Below the pieces are notes generated by a model, which was given only the letters and a program-made list of their open reading frames with translations, did no database searches and had not been told where the DNA came from. Of a stretch of 64,000 bases of DNA, positions 58,861-64,000 are shown piece by piece. Source of the DNA: Gnetum montanum (taxonomy: Eukaryota > Streptophyta > Gnetopsida > Gnetales > Gnetaceae); NCBI GenBank assembly GCA_015680685.1, contig MNCI01022151.1:66158-130157 (forward strand), given 5' to 3'. Made by a program: the position numbers and the translations under genes. Position 1 is the stretch's first letter; every line of letters starts with the position of its first letter.

Positions 58861-59083
58861 TTCTTTAGTAATTTTTGCATATTTTGACACAGTAGAGAAT
58901 ACAGGATCATCAGGGTATTTAATTTTGTCTCTGAGCACCACCATTTTGTAATTCATTCCTCTCTGTATACTCGGGCACTTGTGCATCAGTAAAGTTAGTA
59001 TCTTTGTAGATGTGTTATGTCATGTGTATTGTAGTAAGAACCTCATACCTTCCAAATTGTAATAAAACTCAAGGACAAGTTTT

Positions 59084-59101
59084 CACTCAGTCATGGGGGT
59101 A
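59084..59101 (+). promoter_or_regulatory. Polypurine tract of A2
   Basis: CACTCAGTCATGGGGGTA abuts the LTR start TGATGAAGTG. The upstream ACTCAAGGACAAGTTTT is the family's conserved lead-in. Confidence 0.85.
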
Positions 59102-60002
59102 TGATGAAGTGCTCATCAGTTGATGCATCAATTGGGCTGCATATACAGAGCCCCGTATACGTGGCTGCGTTGATGCGGCCCCATTGACGCATATATCCAT
59201 GAGTCTATGTGGCCTCATTTGTGCAGCATCTATTCTAGCCTATAAATAAGTGTGCTTCCGCCACACTTAGGCATCTTTTTGAGTAGTTGTAGTGAAACTC
59301 TTGCAGTTTGTTCCTACGAGAGATAGAATATTTTCCAAGTGTTGCAGTAGGTATGAGAAAGGTGTCCAGCTCTTTATTTGAGTGCTAATGTACCTGAGCC
59401 CATTGGCATGACCAGCAATAAAGATGAGCTTTTTGAGCATTCCTTGCAGCAATTGGATTTAGTCAATTAGCATTTCATAGTTTAATATTTCTATGCTTTA
59501 ATAATTCCTTAAGTTTTCATTTTTATCACTTTAATCATCATTGCTCTTTTATATCTTGTAAAAACCATAAGTACAACCATCTCGAACATAAACCCAACAC
59601 TTGGCAACCCAATGACGCTTAACGTTTTGTAACTCAGTAGTGGTTAGGAGATGCTCAGGATGTGCACAGAAGATGGTATCAGATGCTTATCTTAGGAAGA
59701 GTTAAGAGATAGAATAGGATAATTATAGATTACACAATATTCCATTCCTTACATTTCATTTCAAGAATTAGACTCTAGAAGATAAAGAGAAAAGCCATAA
59801 AAATCATTTGCCTCAATCTCACTTAACCAGCACATCAGAACACCATAAGTGAGGTTGGGAAGACAACGACCATTCTAACACAAGGTTTTGCTGGTTAGAG
59901 TTTGGTGTATGCAAGTGCTTATAGTCTATAGAATTCAACCGAGTCACGTGCGAACACCCATGATTTGCATGGTTGAGCATAGGGGTACCTCGCCACTCAT
60001 CA
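59102..60002 (+). repeat. 3' LTR of A2
   Basis: TGATGAAGTGCTCATC to GCCACTCATCA, 901 bp, collinear with the 5' LTR. TATA box TATAAATAAG at 59241-59250. The minus frames at 59267 and 46776 are the same chance ORF in both LTRs. Confidence 0.9.
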
Positions 60003-60533
60003 TCCACTATTAGGATTATCAAGCAAATATGTGTTTATGATTAAAACTGGTTGCTCTCATTCCACCAATTGATTAGTATGCATGAAAATGTAAATATTAA
60101 CTAAGAACATGGAAAGTAAATTGCATTGAAAGAAGATCTATTCTAAGTTAACAAACTACAATGAATATGAATCAATCTTAATCTTATTCTCGTTTATGGA
60201 ATGTATCAAAATACAATACCACTTAAATAAGAAATTTTACTATTAACTCAAATTCACCCTAGTATCACTCATTGACTATTTGCTAAGATTAAGAAAAAAA
60301 ACTCTAAGAGTTTGACTACACTATTAATCAAATGGTGTTAAATACATGGTAGATGCTCACATATTTATAGGAAAATAAGGACACTACATTGATGCATAGG
60401 CATTAATACATATGGCTATGGCAACAAGGATATGTTAGCATAGCTAAGTTATAGCAAATATGATGTAGCATCTGTGATATAGCATTTATGATATCACAGC
60501 TGACTAATACACTTGACAAATGATACTTCATCA
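60003..60533 (-). repeat. B 5' LTR, U3-side half
   Basis: In minus orientation it starts TGATGAAGTATCATTTGTC at 60533; TATA-like CCTATAAATAT is at about 60363-60373 (minus). It aligns with 39640-40190 of the 3' LTR. A2 separates it from its other half at 46262-46610. Confidence 0.8.
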
Positions 60534-60872
60534 TAGTTTAGGATGTGTATGGCAAGTAGGAAATGGACAATTATCGTCCTTAGAATAGTTTAGGATTTAT
60601 CTTCTTATTGTTAATTAGTTTAATTAAATAATTAGTTTTTATGTTTTCATATAACTTAGCCATAGCTACACAACATCAATAATCATATGCTATACTTTGA
60701 ACTAAACCATATATGATAAAGCTATGACTAGTTTAAGTAATAAGATAATGACTTGTGATCAATACTTACCGATCTAGATACTACACTAGTCCTATCTACA
60801 AAATTTGACCAGATTACACATGAATGCTTGTGATTCATATGGTTGGGCATACAAAATACTTGTTTCTCATCA
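60534..60872 (+). repeat. H2: right part of a plus-strand LTR with primer-binding site
   Basis: The sequence matches the second half of the H LTR (32290-32632): 'GGATGTGTATGGCAAG', 'ACTAAACCATATATGATAAAG', 'ATACTACACTAGTC', 'GATTCATATGGTTGGGC', ending TTTCTCATCA. TTGGCATCATTGCTGAGGA (60873-60891) follows. The left half is not adjacent: B starts at 60533 in the opposite orientation, so B probably inserted here and the left remainder was lost. Confidence 0.7.
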
Positions 60873-61445
60873 TTGGCATCATTGCTGAGGATGCGTCAAT
60901 GCATCTAGCTACATGGAAGGGGATTCATCAACAAGGATGTGTCAACATAGCTACGCTATAGTAGATGTGACATATAATCTTTGATATCATAGTTGATTGA
61001 TACAATTGACAAATGATGCTTCATCATTTGAGTTATTGGACAAGAAACGACATGAAATTTTATTAGATCTTCTTGGGAATGGAATTTTTTATGATGGATA
61101 GAGAGTTGTGAAAGCAACAAAGAAAATAGATTATTCTTGAGTTTTCAACCAAGAGCTCATCATTGGCATCATTGCTGAGGATGCGTTGATGCATCTAGCT
61201 ACATGGAAGGGGATGCATCGACAAGGATGTGTCAACGTAGCTATGCTATAGTAGATGTGACATAGCATCTATGATATCATAGTTGACTAATACACTTGAC
61301 AAAAGATGCTTCATCATTTGAGTTATTAGACAAGCAACGACATGAAATTTTGTCAGATCTTCTTGGGAATGAAATTTTTTTACGATGGATAGAGAGTTGT
61401 GAAAGCAACAAAGAAAATAGATTACTCTTTAGTTTTCAACCAAGA
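60866..61445 (+). repeat. 290-bp tandem duplication containing fused LTR ends
   Basis: 60866-61155 and 61156-61445 are near-identical. Each unit runs CTCATCATTGGCATCATTGC (LTR end plus primer site), then an antisense U3 start ending GCTTCATCA (61026 and 61316), then about 130 bp of unrelated sequence from TTTGAGTTATTRG to TTTTCAACCAAGA. In the unrelated part one frame reads KRHEILLDLLGNGIFYDG; I do not recognise it. Confidence 0.85.
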
Positions 61446-63239
61446 TATTGATTGACTTCAATAACTTTGTTTGAAAGGAGAAAACTACCAAGATTTACAA
61501 AAATTTAATGGATACTTGCAACTCAAAACACATAGGAGAGATACAAATTCAGGGTAGGCACACCAATTTGCAAGGCTTAATGTTTGTTGTGTTTTGATAG
61601 AAGCATATTCTTAGTTGAAATATGCTAATATTAGGATGAAGAACTCTTCAATTTTGTTGAGGATAACTCTATTTTATTTTTCTTGATTATCAAGAATAAT
61701 GAGTGGGTAGTAGTATTTTAATGGGTCCAAGTTAATTTTTTTTTGCCATTTTTCCATAGAAGACTCTTCTTCAAAGACATCTAAAACATTTTATATGGAA
61801 GACTCAAATCTCATCAAGCATCAAGCATATAAAAAAATATACCAAAGCAAGACCCAATGAATAGGCCAGTTAGATCTTTATGGTTCTAATTATTCAAAAA
61901 GATACCAAATATACAGCAACAATCAAGTGGGTTGCAACCTGCATAAAAAATAATCACTTTTTGAAAATATAAAATTTCAAAAGTAGTTTAAGTGGCTTGG
62001 TAGCTAACAAATTGCATTAACCAAAATTGGATAGAGTTGTCATGGGTGAAGTTTTATACTAGTCTCTAACATGTAAAATAGAAATGTTATGTGTTATAAT
62101 TATTGGCTTTCAAAATATTTCAATAGATTAGAAAAAAATAATTAATTAATAAGTATCAACTATATACTATAATTTTAATATTATTTATACATTTTTTTAA
62201 AATTAAAATATGATAGTAGCTAGCAACTTTACTAAACATAAACATGGATATAGTTATCAAAAGATAAAAAAGTGTCAAGAACAACTATCAAGTATAAATT
62301 AGCAAAATAAATTATGAACATAATAGCAACCTTAAAATAACGAATGCAGCAACCTTGAAACCTTGAAAATCTAGTAGATAAAATATCAAAACATTCAAGA
62401 GCTACAACATACATCAACCTTATAGTCCAATAGTATGGCACATATTAACAACATTTACACTCTTGTACAAGTAACAACATTTCTACATAGTGAAATTCAT
62501 ATGTAAAACAAAGAAGACAAAAATCTCTTAAAAATGTAAAGCATACTTACATATTATTGAGAAAAATTATAGTGAATGGATAAAATAATTAAGCCAACTT
62601 CAGTAGATCTAAGGATCTATAAGAAAACATAGAAGTTCTACTAATCATAGTTTAATTAACAAAAACAAATCTTTAGCAAAAAAAGCTCTAGAAACCTTTC
62701 CAACATCCACCAACAATTTTTAAGAAAACTTAAATATCATTAATGACCTCAAAGTACAAGAATAGTCTCCAAAACTGTCAAAGTGTGTCAAGTAAAGTGC
62801 AATCTCCAGAACCTTCAAAGTTTACCAACTAAAGCATAAGGGAACATAGGATTATTATAGAAATAGAAATAACATTTAGAATAGAAGTATTATGCATCAA
62901 GAATATCATGTATATGAACTCCTTTGGTTACTTCATTTAAGTAAATACTACCTGCAAGAGTTTATCGTTTATGTTCTCTCTTAAATGCAATTGTATAAAC
63001 GTAATGTCAAAATCAATGAACATAGGTTGAGCATTGAAAGTCATCTTATTATATATTATGTAATGGTAAGATATTTTTGTTAGAAACACATTGTGCCATG
63101 AAAAGTATTTTTGATACAATTTGAAACAAATAATCCATTTGCAAGATTGTTTACTAATGGTTTTTCATTTCTAAAAAAAAACATAAAGCCTCATAAAAAA
63201 GTTGTGTTATTGGCAAATATGAAAATTATAGCATTGCTC
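61446..63239. other. Unassigned AT-rich sequence
   Basis: No transposon hallmark, LTR or convincing gene seen. Short minus frames (62232-62441, 62937-63119) lack motifs. Because a minus-strand LRR gene segment begins just to the right, this could be its 3' flank or intron. Confidence 0.4.
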
Positions 63240-63930
63240 TATCAAAAGTAGTGTAAGATGTTTTAAGTGTGATATTAAGTCCATGGCATCTTTGGGAAAG
63301 TTGCCACATTTAAGTTTGTCTAACTACATAGGATAACCAGAGTACGTACCATCATACCTTAATTTGTAGTTGCTTTAGTTTAGGAAACCCTGGGATAGAG
63401 CTTTTACCTAAATGTTTTCATATGTTAACCTTTCTAAGTTAATTAACTTGGAAAGGTCATTCAATAGGCTCATCAACTCAACACAATTAGATATAGTTAA
63501 TGATCTTAGATTTTGAAGAAAAGAATAGAACATAGACAAGAAATTCACAATGGGAATTTTATTTAAGACTAGGTTGACCAAATTAATGAGACTCTTACAA
63601 CTATTAGGTAGGATGCTTATTCCAGTTTTGCTAATGTTAAGTCTTGACAATGTTGAAAATATTACTATACTTTTTGGCCAAGCCTTAAGCTTAGTGCAAC
63701 TATGTAAAAGTAAATCCTCCAATCAGAAAACTAGCTTGTCTTTTGGCAAAGTATTCAGAAGAGTGTAGTTGTTAAGCTCTATTGTTTTCAATTTGGATAA
63801 CTTATGTATGTTCCCTAGTCTCCAAGAAATTCTGTAGCACCAACTCCTTTAGACTGACTAGAGGGGCATAACTCAGGTGTGAAGTCTCTCATGCCACTTG
63901 CTTTTAAAGTAGATAAAGTTGTCAAATGTT
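63240..63930 (-). pseudogene. LRR region of a resistance-type (NBS-LRR) gene, broken
   Basis: The 104-residue minus frame 63722-63408 reads EDLLLHSCTKLKAWPKSI, TLSRLNISKTGISILPNSCK, LINLVNLVLNKIPI, LQNLRSLTISNCVELMSLL and LINLERLTYENI: five repeats of the LxxLxxLxLxxCxxLxxLPxS type found in plant disease-resistance proteins. Further repeats continue on both sides but in other frames (LVSLKELVLQNF at about 63860, LKQLQIK-like at about 63350), so there are shifts and stops. The NB-ARC part would lie to the right of the window. It could be a pseudogene or a sequence with undetected introns. Confidence 0.7.
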
Positions 63931-64000
63931 ACAAAGTTTCAGAAAAACACTTATTTGATAAACTTACTGACAAGTAGAAATTCCAAGGTACATAGCTTAG

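Larger units (their letters stand above)
46611..60002 (+). mobile_element. Element A2: structurally complete Athila/Tat-like Ty3/gypsy element with extra 3' ORF
   Basis: 13.4 kb. LTRs 46611-47512 and 59102-60002, primer site 47513, gag, protease, RT, RNase H, integrase, internal purine tract, non-coding cassette with internal U3-like promoter, extra ORF, polypurine tract. RT precedes integrase, which fixes the Ty3/gypsy order; there is no chromodomain. In one 160-nt stretch of the two LTRs I counted about 24 differences, so the insertion is old. Flanks CCCAT and TCCAC are not a perfect duplication, but they rejoin the split LTR of B. Confidence 0.9.
39305..60533 (-). mobile_element. Element B: minus-strand Athila/Tat-like element lacking pol
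   Basis: Order on the minus strand: 5' LTR (60533-60003 then 46610-46262, split by A2), gag (46260-44400), a Copia-like solo LTR (44395-43276), linker (43270-42450), internal purine tract, 3' cassette (42428-40206), 3' LTR. No RT, RNase H or integrase is found between gag and the cassette, and J has the same linker, so this looks like a non-autonomous subfamily. Confidence 0.7.

Noticed and set aside
61027-61155. Short frame KRHEILLDLLGNGIFYDG as a recognised gene
   Set aside because: Too short to assign and present only in the duplicated unit; kept as unassigned flank.

Overview
The window reads as a gene-poor, AT-rich intergenic block of a seed plant with a large, slowly purged genome. A gymnosperm-like genome is my guess, but nothing in the sequence fixes the species. 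Almost everything can be assigned to old, stop-riddled LTR retrotransposons inserted into one another. I see no intact host gene. The only host-like sequence is a leucine-rich-repeat segment of a resistance-type gene at the right edge (minus strand, about 63240-63930).

Letters used in the entries. I: plus-strand Athila/Tat-like Ty3/gypsy remnant, 136-7591. J: plus-strand relative whose 3' part is 7592-11505, with I inserted in it. E: minus-strand chromovirus-like Ty3/gypsy, integrase 31795-30614 continuing at 16548-16476, with a long LTR at about 12008-16456. D: plus-strand non-autonomous LTR element inserted in the E integrase, 16554-30613. C: minus-strand Athila/Tat-like element inserted in the left LTR of D, 16968-27463, target duplication CTACA. 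F: 3.28-kb solo LTR inserted in the gag start of C, 23124-26401, target duplication ACCAC. H: plus-strand Athila/Tat-like element, 31804-36005. G: chromovirus-type LTR with primer-binding site, 36006-36534. A hAT transposase remnant lies on the minus strand at about 37300-38905. B: minus-strand element, 39305-60533, interrupted by a Copia-like solo LTR (43276-44395) and by A2. A2: the most complete element, 46611-60002, with two ~0.9-kb LTRs, gag, protease, RT, RNase H, integrase and an extra 3' gene. H2: a half LTR at 60534-60872 followed by a 290-bp tandem duplication.

How the parts work together. The main family (I, J, C, H, B, A2) has LTRs starting TGATGA and ending TCATCA. They are followed by a primer-binding site of the TTGGCxxCxTTGCTGAGGA kind and preceded by a purine tract AGTCATGGGGGTA. 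Between the end of pol and the 3' LTR lies a conserved cassette: a second purine tract, a long non-coding stretch with a recurring TTTGGGGAGGACCCACTTG motif, a promoter-like block resembling the U3 of the element's own LTR, and a long ORF. That ORF has an N-terminal domain resembling the 'putative plant transposon protein' family and a coiled-coil C-terminal half. J, C and B have shrunken or lost versions of the ORF, and B also lacks pol.

The U3-like internal promoter in front of the extra ORF, seen in two separately diverged elements (I and A2), is the most interesting signal in the window. All coding regions are broken by stops and frameshifts, so every gene is entered as a pseudogene.
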